Assembly: GCF_021729885.1 (NCBI RefSeq)
Contig: NZ_CP063401.1
Span: 2,093,501-2,157,500 of the forward strand
DNA length: 64,000 nucleotides
Reading direction: 5' to 3'
Source: Devosia sp. SL43
GTDB taxonomy: Bacteria > Pseudomonadota > Alphaproteobacteria > Rhizobiales > Devosiaceae
Of this stretch, positions 51,547 through 60,127 are shown piece after piece (position 1 is the first letter of the stretch; each line of letters opens with the position of its first letter). The translations under genes were made by a program, and so were the position numbers. Below the pieces are notes generated by a model. It was not told the DNA's origin and searched no databases. It saw only the letters and a program-made list of their open reading frames with translations.

Positions 51547-52932
51547 GTGAGCCAGCAGGCAAGGCGCAAGACCAATATGGCGGATGAGACCTTGGCCGGC
51601 AGCGGAACCGCTGCCGTACAGGATCGTCTCGACGCCCGGTTCCTCGCAGAGCTTGGCCGCTACGACCATGTCACGCGCCTGCCCAATCGCCTGCAATTCA
51701 TCGACCAGTTTACCGACCTCGCTGCAAGCGAGGGCGACACTATGCTCATACTGGTGACCCTTGCCGACGCCAAGCATTACAACGAGATCCTGCGCGCGCT
51801 CGGCATGGCCTTTGCCGAAGACTTTGTTCGTGCCGGCGTGCGTCAGCTGGCAGATTTGCTGCCGCCCCAGACCACCGTCTATCATGTGAGTGTGCTCAGC
51901 TTCATCTTCGCCGTCCCGGTCGAAGATCAGACGCGTTACCCTTTCGTCGCCTCTGCCATTGCTGCAGCCTTTTCTGGCTCCATCTCTGTCAACGCGATTC
52001 CGATCAAGTCCCAGGTCGGCATCGGCCTGCTGCCGCTCGATGCGCAGCGCGGCGCCGCCGAGTCGCTGCGCGCCGCCCTGGTTGCTGCCCAGGACAGTCG
52101 CCGCGCCGACAATGGCATCGCATTCTACAATCACCAGTCCGATGCGGCGAACCTTCGCGCCTTCAGGTTGCTCGCCGATCTCCCCGCCGCTCTTGCCTCG
52201 CCCGACCAGCTGCGACTGCACTATCAGCCCCGCATCGACCTGCAGACTGGCCGCTGCCATGGCGCGGAAGCGCTGCTGCGCTGGACCCATCCCGATCTGG
52301 GCTCGATCTCGCCTGCCGAGTTCATACCGCTGGTCGAGCAGACCGCGCTGATCGGCCCGCTGACCGACTGGGTCATGAGCAGCGCCATGACGCAGAACCG
52401 CAAGTTCCTCGACGCTGGCCATACAATGCGGGTCTCGATCAACGCCTCGCCGGTCAACCTGTCCGAGGCCGGCTTCGACGACGTGCTGCTGCATCGCTGC
52501 GATACCGCCGGGCTGGAACCGCGCCATATCGAGCTCGAATTCACCGAAGGCACGCTCGCCACCAATTCTGCCCGCGCCGTCCAGCAACTGGGCCGGCTGC
52601 GCGAGGCTGGTATCGACGTCGCGCTCGACGATTTCGGCTCGGGCTATTCCAACCTGTCCTACCTGGCGCGCATCCCCGCCGATGTGCTCAAGATCGACCA
52701 GTCCTTCGTGCGTCCGCTGAAGGAACCAGGCGACGACGATTTCCTGCTGCGCCACGTCATCAGCATCGCCCAGGGCCTGGGCTTCCGGGTTTGCGCCGAA
52801 GGCATCGAAACCGCCCACGCCTATGCCCACCTGCGCGAACTGGGCTGCGACGAAGGCCAAGGCTACTTCATGGCCCGCCCCATGCCCTCCGACCTCCTCC
52901 TGCAATGGCTGGACGCAAGACCAAAACCTTGA
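51547..52932 (+). CDS. Cyclic-di-GMP phosphodiesterase (EAL) with degenerate GGDEF
   Basis: A 461-residue cytoplasmic protein. Residues about 35-200 are a GGDEF-like domain (DHVTRLPNRLQFIDQFTDLA) in which the active-site loop has become VYHVSVLSFIFA, so it cannot make c-di-GMP. Residues about 205-455 are an EAL domain with every expected key segment: GAEALLRWTHPDLGSISPAE, HIELEFTEGTL, ALDDFGSGYSNLSYL, LKIDQSFV, RVCAEGIETAH and GCDEGQGYFMARP. It should hydrolyse c-di-GMP, with the dead cyclase as a possible GTP sensor. No sensor domain or membrane part is present. Confidence 0.93.
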   Translation: MSQQARRKTNMADETLAGSGTAAVQDRLDARFLAELGRYDHVTRLPNRLQFIDQFTDLAASEGDTMLILVTLADAKHYNEILRALGMAFAEDFVRAGVRQLADLLPPQTTVYHVSVLSFIFAVPVEDQTRYPFVASAIAAAFSGSISVNAIPIKSQVGIGLLPLDAQRGAAESLRAALVAAQDSRRADNGIAFYNHQSDAANLRAFRLLADLPAALASPDQLRLHYQPRIDLQTGRCHGAEALLRWTHPDLGSISPAEFIPLVEQTALIGPLTDWVMSSAMTQNRKFLDAGHTMRVSINASPVNLSEAGFDDVLLHRCDTAGLEPRHIELEFTEGTLATNSARAVQQLGRLREAGIDVALDDFGSGYSNLSYLARIPADVLKIDQSFVRPLKEPGDDDFLLRHVISIAQGLGFRVCAEGIETAHAYAHLRELGCDEGQGYFMARPMPSDLLLQWLDARPKP

Positions 52933-53083
52933 CCTACCTCTACCACCTGACTTCTGCCCGCTCCCGCAGCGCGGCCAAGTCCTGACCTTACCGCTACCAC
53001 CGGACACTTGACCGCAAGCGCGGCGCAGCCGCAGCGCGGCCATGGAATGACGCGTCCCGTTAGGGACGTGACATTACATGACC

Positions 53084-53112
53084 TTGACATTCACCTAATG
53101 TGGTCGCTTTAT
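53084..53112 (+). promoter_or_regulatory. Promoter of the bfd-bfr operon
   Basis: A consensus -35 TTGACA (53084-53089) and a 17-base spacer lead to a -10-like CTTTAT (53107-53112). The first start codon is 38 bases downstream. I could not identify a clear Irr or RirA operator in it. Confidence 0.55.
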
Positions 53113-53150
53113 GCGCCTCAGCAAGCCCCTTCTGACCAAGTTCCGCACCC

Positions 53151-53462
53151 ATGCTCGTTTGCCAGTGCAACATGATCACGTCCAAGGAGATTGAGGACAT
53201 CGTCCTTGATCTGCTGCGCGCCGATCCGTGGCAGCTGGTGGTCCCGGCCAAGGTCTATAATGAGCTCGAGCGCCGCGCCAAATGCGGCGGCTGCGTGCCG
53301 AATGTGGTGGACATTATCGTCCGCGTCACCGAAAACTACCACTCGCAGCAAGCCAATCCTCCGGCCGACCTGGTCGAATTCCAGATTGGCCTGGAAAAGC
53401 TCAAGAAACAGCAGAGTGGAGTACGTCGTGAAAGGCGAAGCACAAGTCATCGAGCGGCTTAA
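53151..53462 (+). CDS. bfd: Bacterioferritin-associated ferredoxin with C-terminal extension
   Basis: A 103-residue protein. The Bfd core (about residues 1-65) has [20 protein letters not shown] and [20 protein letters not shown]; the CxC and CxxC cysteines bind the [2Fe-2S] cluster that reduces bacterioferritin to release iron. Normal Bfd is about 65-70 residues. Here a charged tail follows and overlaps the next gene by 35 bases in another frame, so the tail may be a read-through remnant rather than selected sequence. No family start other than ATG 53151 fits. Confidence 0.9.
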   Translation: MLVCQCNMITSKEIEDIVLDLLRADPWQLVVPAKVYNELERRAKCGGCVPNVVDIIVRVTENYHSQQANPPADLVEFQIGLEKLKKQQSGVRRERRSTSHRAA

Positions 53463-53913
53463 TGAAGCCCTCTTCCTCGAACTTGGCGCAGTCAACCAGT
53501 ATTGGGTCCATTACCGTCTTCTCGACGACTGGGGCTTCAAGAAGCTGGCGTCCAAGGAACGCGCCGAATCCATTGAAGAAATGCATCACGCCGATCGCCT
53601 GATCGAGCGCATTATTTTCCTCGAAGGTCATCCGAACCTGCAGCGCGTCGCGCCTCTGCGAATCGGCCAGACCATCAAGGAAGTGCTCGAGGCCGATCTG
53701 GCCGGCGAGTACGACGCCCGCGCTGCCTACAAAGCCAGCCGCGAGCTCTGCGAACAGCTGGGCGACTATGTCTCCAAGAACCTGTTCGAGGCCCTGCTGA
53801 CCGACGAGGAAGGTCACATCGACTTCCTCGAAACCCAGCTCGAATTGCTCGACAAGATTGGCGTCGAAAAATACGGCCAACTCAATTCAGCCTCCGCCGA
53901 CGAAGCCGAATAA
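53428..53913 (+). CDS. bfr: Bacterioferritin
   Basis: A 161-residue haem-binding ferritin. From the GTG at 53428 it reads with the family: [20 protein letters not shown], then [20 protein letters not shown] and [18 protein letters not shown], and [16 protein letters not shown]. The di-iron ferroxidase ligands (Glu, Glu-x-x-His pairs) are all present. TGGAG lies before the GTG. The start lies inside the upstream bfd gene. It stores iron in the cytoplasm, and Bfd mobilises it. A strong terminator follows. Confidence 0.95.
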   Translation: MKGEAQVIERLNEALFLELGAVNQYWVHYRLLDDWGFKKLASKERAESIEEMHHADRLIERIIFLEGHPNLQRVAPLRIGQTIKEVLEADLAGEYDARAAYKASRELCEQLGDYVSKNLFEALLTDEEGHIDFLETQLELLDKIGVEKYGQLNSASADEAE

Positions 53914-53928
53914 GCCTTTTGCATACCA

Positions 53929-53963
53929 AGCCGCCCGGAACCTGTTCCGGGCGGCTTTGTTTT
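53929..53963 (+). terminator. Terminator of the bfd-bfr operon
   Basis: AGCCGCCCGGAA and TTCCGGGCGGCT form a perfect 12-base stem with loop CCTG, followed by TTGTTTT. Confidence 0.9.
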
Positions 53964-53995
53964 GCGCTCTGTTCTAACCCAGCTCGGAGACATCA

Positions 53996-54418
53996 ATGAC
54001 CTGGCACGCCGGACGCCTGATCGACCATGTCCACCTGAGGGCAAGAAACGTCGCCAACACCCGCCATTTCTATGCCGCCGCGCTCGGTGCGCTCGGCGTC
54101 AGGATCGAGCAATCCGGCGACGGCTGGTTCCAGGTCGACGAACTCTTCGTCGACGCCGCCGACGCCAAAACCATTCCCACCCATATCCACCTGGCCTTCC
54201 AGGCCCGGGATCGGGCCATGGTCGATGCATTCTACAAAGCCGCGCTCGAAGCCGGTGGCACCGACAACGGACCGCCCGGCGAGCGCCACTACCACCCCGG
54301 CTACTACGGCGCCTTCGTGCTCGATCCTGATGGCAACAACATCGAGGCGGTCTTCCACGGCCCGGTCAAACGCTCGGCAGCCTCGGTGGAAATGAACCCT
54401 GTTCCAACAGAACCCTAG
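53996..54418 (+). CDS. VOC/glyoxalase-family protein
   Basis: A 140-residue vicinal-oxygen-chelate protein: LIDHVHLRARNVANTRHFYA with the first metal His, then IPTHIHLAFQARDRAMVDAF and the C-terminal GAFVLDPDGNNIEAVFHG with the metal Glu. This is the usual glyoxalase/bleomycin resistance-like layout. It could be a small-molecule detoxification or isomerase enzyme; the substrate is unknown. Its stop overlaps that of the next gene by four bases. Confidence 0.88.
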   Translation: MTWHAGRLIDHVHLRARNVANTRHFYAAALGALGVRIEQSGDGWFQVDELFVDAADAKTIPTHIHLAFQARDRAMVDAFYKAALEAGGTDNGPPGERHYHPGYYGAFVLDPDGNNIEAVFHGPVKRSAASVEMNPVPTEP

Positions 54419-55053
54419 ACGGGCCAGGGAACCACGGTCAGCTCGGGCCAGACGGTCTTAGCCCGCGCGCCCTTGGTTTCGTGGGTCTTGCGGTTATCAA
54501 GCTTGGGGTTGGGCGTCACCCGAAAGGCAAAAATATCGTCGAGCCCGAACGGACTGAAAATAGACATGCTGTCGTCGGCCTCCAGCCGAGCTGCGACCGC
54601 ATGCGTTCTGGACGCAAAGTTTACCAGCATCTCGGCGCTTTCGTGCAGCTGGGGATAGGGCGAACCGAACTTCTGCGGAAACCACAGATGCACCCGCGCC
54701 TGGTTGCGCATTTCGACCGGAATCGGCAGGTCGGCAAATGTATCCTGGGCGCGTCGTATCACCACATCCTCCGCCTCGTAGCTGAGATCGCTGTCGTCGA
54801 AATAGACGGCGTCGGCATCCTTGACGCCGGTCAGGGCTGGGCGACCGGTAAGCACGTTCCACACTGTATTGTAGATGGCACCAGAACACAGCAACGCGTC
54901 CGGTAGCTCGAGCGCTCGCAGCCGCGTCAGCACGGCCATCAACACCGGCTCATCGCGAATAATGCCTTCCAGCGCCTGCCTTTGGGTAGCGGGGTCCGCC
55001 CCGGCGAATCTGAGATGGTTGATCATGCGGATGATGGTAGGGCCGGCGTCCAT
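54415..55053 (-). CDS. Nucleotidyltransferase-family protein (NTP_transf_6-like)
   Basis: A 212-residue protein matching the DUF925/nucleotidyltransferase-like family: LCSGAIYNTVWNVLTGRPAL, then KDADAVYFDDSDLSYEAEDV with the acidic metal-binding pair, MRNQARVHLWFPQKFGSPYP and FSPFGLDDIFAFRVTPNP. It probably transfers a nucleotide to an unknown acceptor. I take ATG 55053. An in-frame ATG at 55146 would add residues that are merely the translation of a family 2 repeat. Confidence 0.85.
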   Translation of the reverse strand: MDAGPTIIRMINHLRFAGADPATQRQALEGIIRDEPVLMAVLTRLRALELPDALLCSGAIYNTVWNVLTGRPALTGVKDADAVYFDDSDLSYEAEDVVIRRAQDTFADLPIPVEMRNQARVHLWFPQKFGSPYPQLHESAEMLVNFASRTHAVAARLEADDSMSIFSPFGLDDIFAFRVTPNPKLDNRKTHETKGARAKTVWPELTVVPWPV

Positions 55054-55081
55054 TTTGTCGAGACCGCTTCCCAAGCCACGC

Positions 55082-55160
55082 GTCATTCCCGCGCAGGCGG
55101 GAATCCATTCTTGGTTGTCCATCGCTTGAAAGACGCATTCCCGCAATTCGCGGGAATGAC
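55082..55160. repeat. Short palindromic repeat, family 2, inverted pair
   Basis: Copies at 55082-55107 (GTCATTCCCGCGCAGGCGGG, then AATCCA) and 55135-55160 (GCATTCCCGC, then AATTCGCGGGAATGAC), facing each other. They lie between the nucleotidyltransferase and the esterase gene. Confidence 0.82.
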
Positions 55161-55192
55161 ATTGTAAGCGAGTTGCTCTGGCTAGATCGCAT

Positions 55193-56209
55193 CTAGTTCT
55201 CGATCGGCTGGAACATCGAATTCATCTGGGCGATGATCTGGTCCATCGGCGCGATCGAATCCGGCAACTGTTCCGGCGGATCGGGCGCCACCGCCACATA
55301 GGGCACGCCGCTCGGAAACGCGCCGAACATCTGGAAAAATGCCACCATGTCGTCGAGCACCGGCGCGCGCCAGCGCCACAGCGAGCCCATGGCGATAACA
55401 GGCTCCATGTGCCCGAAACCCTCATAGTACCGCGTCGTCACCCACACGCCGCTATCCTTCAGTCTCTGGGCAAAGCGCTCGGTATTCTGCATTCGCACGA
55501 TCGGATCGGTCGTGCCGGTCGCCAGATACATCGGCGGTGTATCGGAGGTCACGAGGTTGATCGGCTGGGTGCCTTGCGGGTTGGACGCGGTGCCAAAGGC
55601 GTTCTGCACTTCGCCATATTCGAACGGGTAGAAATCATAGGGTCCCGACAGGGCCGCGACGCCCAGGATGGGCATAGTGACCCCATAGTCGCGCAGGAAG
55701 GATGGGTCGAGCGCCAGCATCACGGCATTGTAGGCGCCGGCCGAATGCCCGGCCAGGAACAGCCGGTTCGGATCGCCGCCATAGTTGGCGATATTGTCCT
55801 GCACCCATTTGAGCGCATTGGCATTGTCTTCGAGAAAGCCCGGATAGGTCACCTCGGGCACCAGCCGGTAGTCGGCGATGACGGTGACGAAACCGCGTGA
55901 GGCCAACGCCCTTCCGACAAACTGGTAGTCGCTGCGCTCGCCCCGGTTCCAGCCGCCACCATAGATGAAATAAACCACCGGGGCTGCTTCCCCGCGCGTC
56001 TCTGGCGCATAGACGTCGAGCCGGTGGCGAGGCCCATCAGCATAGGCAATGCCGTCACCCACCTTAGTGGTGCCGCTATCCATGGCCGCGGGCAGGTTGA
56101 ACGGATCCATCACGGACAGCGCAAAAGCCGGCGTGTTTAGCGCAGCAAGCAACAACAAAACCGCCAGCGCGGCACGACGAAACGGCAAAACAAGACGGGA
56201 CATGGGCAT
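55193..56209 (-). CDS. Secreted alpha/beta hydrolase (BD-FAE-like esterase), paralogue
   Basis: A 338-residue esterase with a signal peptide or anchor (RRAALAVLLLLAALNTPAFA). The catalytic features parallel those of the gene at 50580: VYFIYGGGWNRGERSDYQFV, FVTVIADYRLVPEVTYPGFL and LAGHSAGAYNAVMLALDPSF. ATGTTDPIVRM contains the acid residue and YEGFGHMEPVIAM the His. It has a 50-residue C-terminal extension that the first copy lacks. Likely an exported esterase; the substrate is unknown. Confidence 0.88.
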   Translation of the reverse strand: MPMSRLVLPFRRAALAVLLLLAALNTPAFALSVMDPFNLPAAMDSGTTKVGDGIAYADGPRHRLDVYAPETRGEAAPVVYFIYGGGWNRGERSDYQFVGRALASRGFVTVIADYRLVPEVTYPGFLEDNANALKWVQDNIANYGGDPNRLFLAGHSAGAYNAVMLALDPSFLRDYGVTMPILGVAALSGPYDFYPFEYGEVQNAFGTASNPQGTQPINLVTSDTPPMYLATGTTDPIVRMQNTERFAQRLKDSGVWVTTRYYEGFGHMEPVIAMGSLWRWRAPVLDDMVAFFQMFGAFPSGVPYVAVAPDPPEQLPDSIAPMDQIIAQMNSMFQPIEN

Positions 56210-56420
56210 ACGATCTAGCTTGGGGAGAACAGTTTCATACAGGCAGAAATGGAGAATTTTGTGTCGGCGTCCGCGCGATGAGATTGCCGTCAGGGCGAGT
56301 CGAAAATGGCGCTGTTCGAGAACCGGAGCGGAGCCGACGTTATGTACGTGAGCACCGGAAGCGCAGAACAGCGATATTTGCAGACCGCCCTCACGGCAAT
56401 ATCGAGCAGCGGAAATGGGC

Positions 56421-56461
56421 GAGGGCAGGCGCTTCCAATCCTCGGAAACAAGCCTGCCCTC
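56421..56461. other. Perfect inverted repeat in the gap upstream of the esterase gene
   Basis: GAGGGCAGGC (56421-56430) and GCCTGCCCTC (56452-56461) form a perfect 10-base stem. The inner CTTCC and GGAA can extend it. No T-run follows in either direction, so it is not a clear intrinsic terminator. The rest of the 295-base gap (56210-56504) shows no gene I can support. Confidence 0.6.
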
Positions 56462-56504
56462 TACTTAAGCCCCGTCAGGTTGAACCCGAAGGGTTAACGA
56501 CAGG

Positions 56505-57716
56505 TTAACGCTTGAGCGTGTCGAGCAGGCGTCCCGAGATGTAGCCATCGGCCGGCAGACCCATGCGCGCCTGGTAGGCCAGCACAGCAGCCCGCGTCTT
56601 CGGGCCGACCACGCCATCGGGCGAACCGACGTCAAAACCCGCCCGCCCGAGCAGCGTCTGCAGCTCTGCCCGCTGCGCCTTGCTGAGCGCATAATCGCCC
56701 GCCGGCCAAGGGGTCGCAAAATTGCCGCCACCCAGAATTCGGTCGGCCAGATGGCCCACGGCCAGGGCATAGCTATCCGAATTGTTGTAGCGCTTGATCA
56801 CATCGAAGTTGGGCAGCAGCAGGAAGGCCGGACCATTGGCCCCCGCCGGCATATAGAGCCGCCCGGTATCGTTGGCCCGCGGAAATGGCCGGCCCGACAC
56901 CCGCTGGATGCCCATGGCCTGCCACTGGCTCAACGGCGCCCGCTCCATCTGCCGCGCCCGGGCGAAATCGAATCCGGCCGGCAGCTTGACCTCATAGCCC
57001 CAGGTTTCACCCGGCCGCCAGCCGAAGCTGTTGAGATAATTGGCCGTCGAGCCCAGCGCATCCTGCACCGAATTCCAGATATCCTTGCGGCCGTCGCCAT
57101 TGTAGTCGACCGCATAGCGCATGAAGCTCGATGGCATGAACTGGGTATGCCCCATCGCACCGGCCCATGACCCCATCATGTTATCGGCGCTTACATGACC
57201 GTCCGCAATGATGCGCAGTGCCGTCAGCAGCTCGTCGCGGAAAAAGTCGGCGCGATAGCCACCCTCGGTCAGCGTGGCCAAAGCATGGATAGTGTGCTCA
57301 CCACCCATGAAGCCACCGTAGTTGGTTTCCATGCCCCAGATGGCCAGCACGATCTCGGGCTGCACGCCCCAGCGCTGCGTCGCGCCGGTCAGCGTCTGGT
57401 TCCACTCGGCGCGCATCGCCTGGCCCTTTTGCGCCTGCCCCGCCGTCACCCGGCGATCGATATATTGCTGCACCGTCTGCGAGAATTCCGGCTGCTTGCC
57501 GGTCAATTCCATCACCTTGGGCAGATAGCGGTAATTGGCAAAGGCCGATTCAAAGGCCGAGCGACTGACGCCCTTGGCCTCGGCCAAGGGCCACAGCCCG
57601 CGCACGAAATCGGCGCTGTTGGCAAAGGATGGGAGAACCGCGCCAAGGCTCAGCAGGCCGGCCAGAGCCAGCGCCGACAGGCGACGGAAAAACGATTTGC
57701 CGCTAAGCAAAACCAT
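56505..57716 (-). CDS. Lytic murein transglycosylase (MltB-like, SLT_2 plus peptidoglycan-binding domain)
   Basis: A 403-residue exported enzyme. Signal peptide (LSALALAGLLSLGAVLPSFA), then the SLT_2 catalytic domain with PEIVLAIWGMETNYGGFMGG, holding the catalytic Glu, and GAMGHTQFMPSSFMRYAVDY. The C-terminal PG_binding_1 domain reads KAQRAELQTLLGRAGFDVGS and VVGPKTRAAVLAYQARMGLP. It cleaves peptidoglycan glycan strands with anhydromuramic acid formation. GAGG precedes the ATG. A lipobox cysteine is absent, so it is a soluble periplasmic form. Confidence 0.94.
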   Translation of the reverse strand: MVLLSGKSFFRRLSALALAGLLSLGAVLPSFANSADFVRGLWPLAEAKGVSRSAFESAFANYRYLPKVMELTGKQPEFSQTVQQYIDRRVTAGQAQKGQAMRAEWNQTLTGATQRWGVQPEIVLAIWGMETNYGGFMGGEHTIHALATLTEGGYRADFFRDELLTALRIIADGHVSADNMMGSWAGAMGHTQFMPSSFMRYAVDYNGDGRKDIWNSVQDALGSTANYLNSFGWRPGETWGYEVKLPAGFDFARARQMERAPLSQWQAMGIQRVSGRPFPRANDTGRLYMPAGANGPAFLLLPNFDVIKRYNNSDSYALAVGHLADRILGGGNFATPWPAGDYALSKAQRAELQTLLGRAGFDVGSPDGVVGPKTRAAVLAYQARMGLPADGYISGRLLDTLKR

Positions 57717-57853
57717 GACGGGGCCTCGTGATACGCGGATACTTCAGTCACGAACAAATGCGCCGCTGTGCCGCAACAGGCGCGCGTATCACTATTTTAA
57801 CCCACCAAATTAAGATCGCCTTAAGGCAAACCGCCCGACCGATCACAAAACGG

Positions 57854-60007
57854 TCAGGCGAAGGGCGGTTCACCCACCGCCGGCAGCCGCCCGCCGCTCG
57901 GACCCGGTATGTAGGATACCCGTGGCGTCGGCGTCGAAATCCCGCGATCGTCGAAAATCCGCATCACCAGTTCGCTATAGAGCCGGCCCGGCCCCCACTG
58001 TTTTCCGGCTAGCGTCTTGATGCGCGCCCGCAGACTCATCGAGGCCGGGGTGATCGCGATCAGTCCCTGCAGATCGAGATCGTCCAGGATCACGTCCTTG
58101 TGCTCGGTCTCCATCACCTGCGCAAAGGCATCGCGCATGGCCTGCTTGACCTCCTCGATATTGCTGTCACGCGACACTTCAAACTCGGCCACATAGAACG
58201 AGAAGCCGCGCACCATGTTGGACACCTGGTCGACCGACGAAAACGGGATCAGATGCACCGTGCCGCTCATGTCGCGGATCGTCACCGAGCGGATGGTGAG
58301 CTTTTCCACCACGCCCGCCTTGCCCGCCGCCTCGACCACATCACCCTCATTCATCACATTCTCGAACTGGATGAAGATGCCGGTGATGATGTCCTGCACC
58401 AGCTTCTGCGCGCCGAAACCGATGGCGAGGCCGATGACACCGGCGCCCGCCAGCAGTGGTGCGATATTGACCCCGATCTGCCCCAGAGCCAGCATTAGTC
58501 CGAACACCGCCAGCGCCACCGTGAACGCATTCTTGAACAGGTTCAGCAGCGTCTTCTCGCGCGCCGTCGGCATGTTGATCGTAGTGTTGAGCCGATACTC
58601 CACCCACGACGCCACCACCACATAGGCGACGATACAGGCGACCACGATCAGCAGTGCCGAAATCGCCGAACCGGCAACGCCCTGCCCCTGCTCGCTCGAG
58701 ATCCAGCCGACGAAGTCGAAAATCGCCCAAGCCTGCGCAATGGCGACCAGCACTGCAGCCACCACCACCCAGCGCACGATATTCATCATCGTCGGCACGA
58801 AGGTGGTGAGCCGCGCCTCGAGCAGCGGCAGGCGTTGCCTTATGTCGTCGGGCAGCTTGAGCCCGATGCCGACAAACCGCGAGATGAACCCCACCACCAG
58901 CACGCCGACCAGAATGGCGATCGCCGTCTGTATCGTCGCGCCGATCATGAAGGGCAGCGCATGGTCCGGATTGGTGACCCAGACCACCAGCAATGCCAGC
59001 AGATACGCAATGGCCACCATGTGCCAGTATTGGCCCGCCGCCATGATGAAGCGGCCGTAATTGTCGTCGCCGCGCCGATGCGCCCATGCCGCCAGCTGGT
59101 TGCGCACTGGCTGCTTGTTCTGCATGACGACGATGATGCCGATGATCACTGCCGTCACCATCGCCAGCAGTTGGATGCCGCCGCCCGTCGCCAGCGACAG
59201 GTTGGCCGCCACCAGTGGCGATACGAACATGAAGGCATAGCCCAGCAGGGAAATCACCCGCCCGAGCCAGAACGACCAATAGGCGGCATTGCTGTCGTTG
59301 ATCGGCAGCAGTCGCAACGGCTCGGCATGCGGCGCCAGCACTGAGCGCACCACCATCTTGGTCATCTCGACGAACAGGAACGCGTTCAACAGCAACGACT
59401 GGTTGATGCCCATTGCACCATCGCGCCCCCCGATCACATTGAGCGCCAGCACATAGCCGATGCCCCAGGCCAGCAGCACCGAGCCGGCATCAATCCCCGC
59501 CCCGCCCAACGCACCGGCAATGCGCAGCATCCAGCCCCGCCCCGCGACGCGGCGCGCGATTCCCTTTTGAAGCCACCGCACCACGATGCGCAGGAAGAGA
59601 AAGCTGCCGATCAGGGCCACGCCGGTCAGCACCACGCCGATGGCTGCGTCGCGCAGCGCGTCGAAATCGGCGTTGCCGGCGCCGGCAATGCCCTGCCCCA
59701 AATCCACTGATAGCTGCCCCAGCTCGCGCAGCGTCGCCGCCGTTCCCTCGGCCACCGCCCGCGTATACTCCGCCAGTTGCCGCGCGATGCTCAGGTCATT
59801 GCCCGGCTCCTCAATCGGCGCCTCGCCTCCCGCGGTCTGTTGCAACCGCTCGATCAGTTGCGCCCGCGTTTGGTCATTTTCGAGGATCCGCACCAGCGTC
59901 TCGATATCGGCATCCGAGCTGGCGGGCGCCTCGACCGGAACTGGCACCTGTGCCGACGCTGTCAGCGGCCACATCATCAAGGCCAGGAAAATGAACAAAA
60001 TACGCAT
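57854..60007 (-). CDS. Large mechanosensitive channel, MscS family (YbiO-like)
   Basis: A 717-residue channel. Signal peptide (residues 1-20), then a periplasmic helical region of about 100 residues with RILENDQTRAQLIERLQQTA. About eight membrane helices follow. The MscS core includes the pore helix GVIGLAIGFGAQKLVQDIIT and the beta domain GIFIQFENVMNEGDVVEAAG then VTIRDMSGTVHLIPFSSVDQ. It should release solutes on hypo-osmotic shock. ATG 60007 is chosen because it starts the signal sequence. The C-terminal cytoplasmic domain looks complete. Confidence 0.93.
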   Translation of the reverse strand: MRILFIFLALMMWPLTASAQVPVPVEAPASSDADIETLVRILENDQTRAQLIERLQQTAGGEAPIEEPGNDLSIARQLAEYTRAVAEGTAATLRELGQLSVDLGQGIAGAGNADFDALRDAAIGVVLTGVALIGSFLFLRIVVRWLQKGIARRVAGRGWMLRIAGALGGAGIDAGSVLLAWGIGYVLALNVIGGRDGAMGINQSLLLNAFLFVEMTKMVVRSVLAPHAEPLRLLPINDSNAAYWSFWLGRVISLLGYAFMFVSPLVAANLSLATGGGIQLLAMVTAVIIGIIVVMQNKQPVRNQLAAWAHRRGDDNYGRFIMAAGQYWHMVAIAYLLALLVVWVTNPDHALPFMIGATIQTAIAILVGVLVVGFISRFVGIGLKLPDDIRQRLPLLEARLTTFVPTMMNIVRWVVVAAVLVAIAQAWAIFDFVGWISSEQGQGVAGSAISALLIVVACIVAYVVVASWVEYRLNTTINMPTAREKTLLNLFKNAFTVALAVFGLMLALGQIGVNIAPLLAGAGVIGLAIGFGAQKLVQDIITGIFIQFENVMNEGDVVEAAGKAGVVEKLTIRSVTIRDMSGTVHLIPFSSVDQVSNMVRGFSFYVAEFEVSRDSNIEEVKQAMRDAFAQVMETEHKDVILDDLDLQGLIAITPASMSLRARIKTLAGKQWGPGRLYSELVMRIFDDRGISTPTPRVSYIPGPSGGRLPAVGEPPFA

Positions 60008-60127
60008 GCAATGACCCTGCGACCGCAAAAAGGGAATTTTGAAACAGCCCACGTCATGGCTGTCGAATGTGGATACGCTGAGGCGACAAGATCGTTCAAC
60101 CCATGCGTTGCATCGAGAGGATTGCCC

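Noticed and set aside
51037..53043. A 668-codon minus-strand frame across the EAL gene and the esterase gene
   Set aside because: It is antisense to a complete EAL protein and shares no recognisable domain; it results from high GC.
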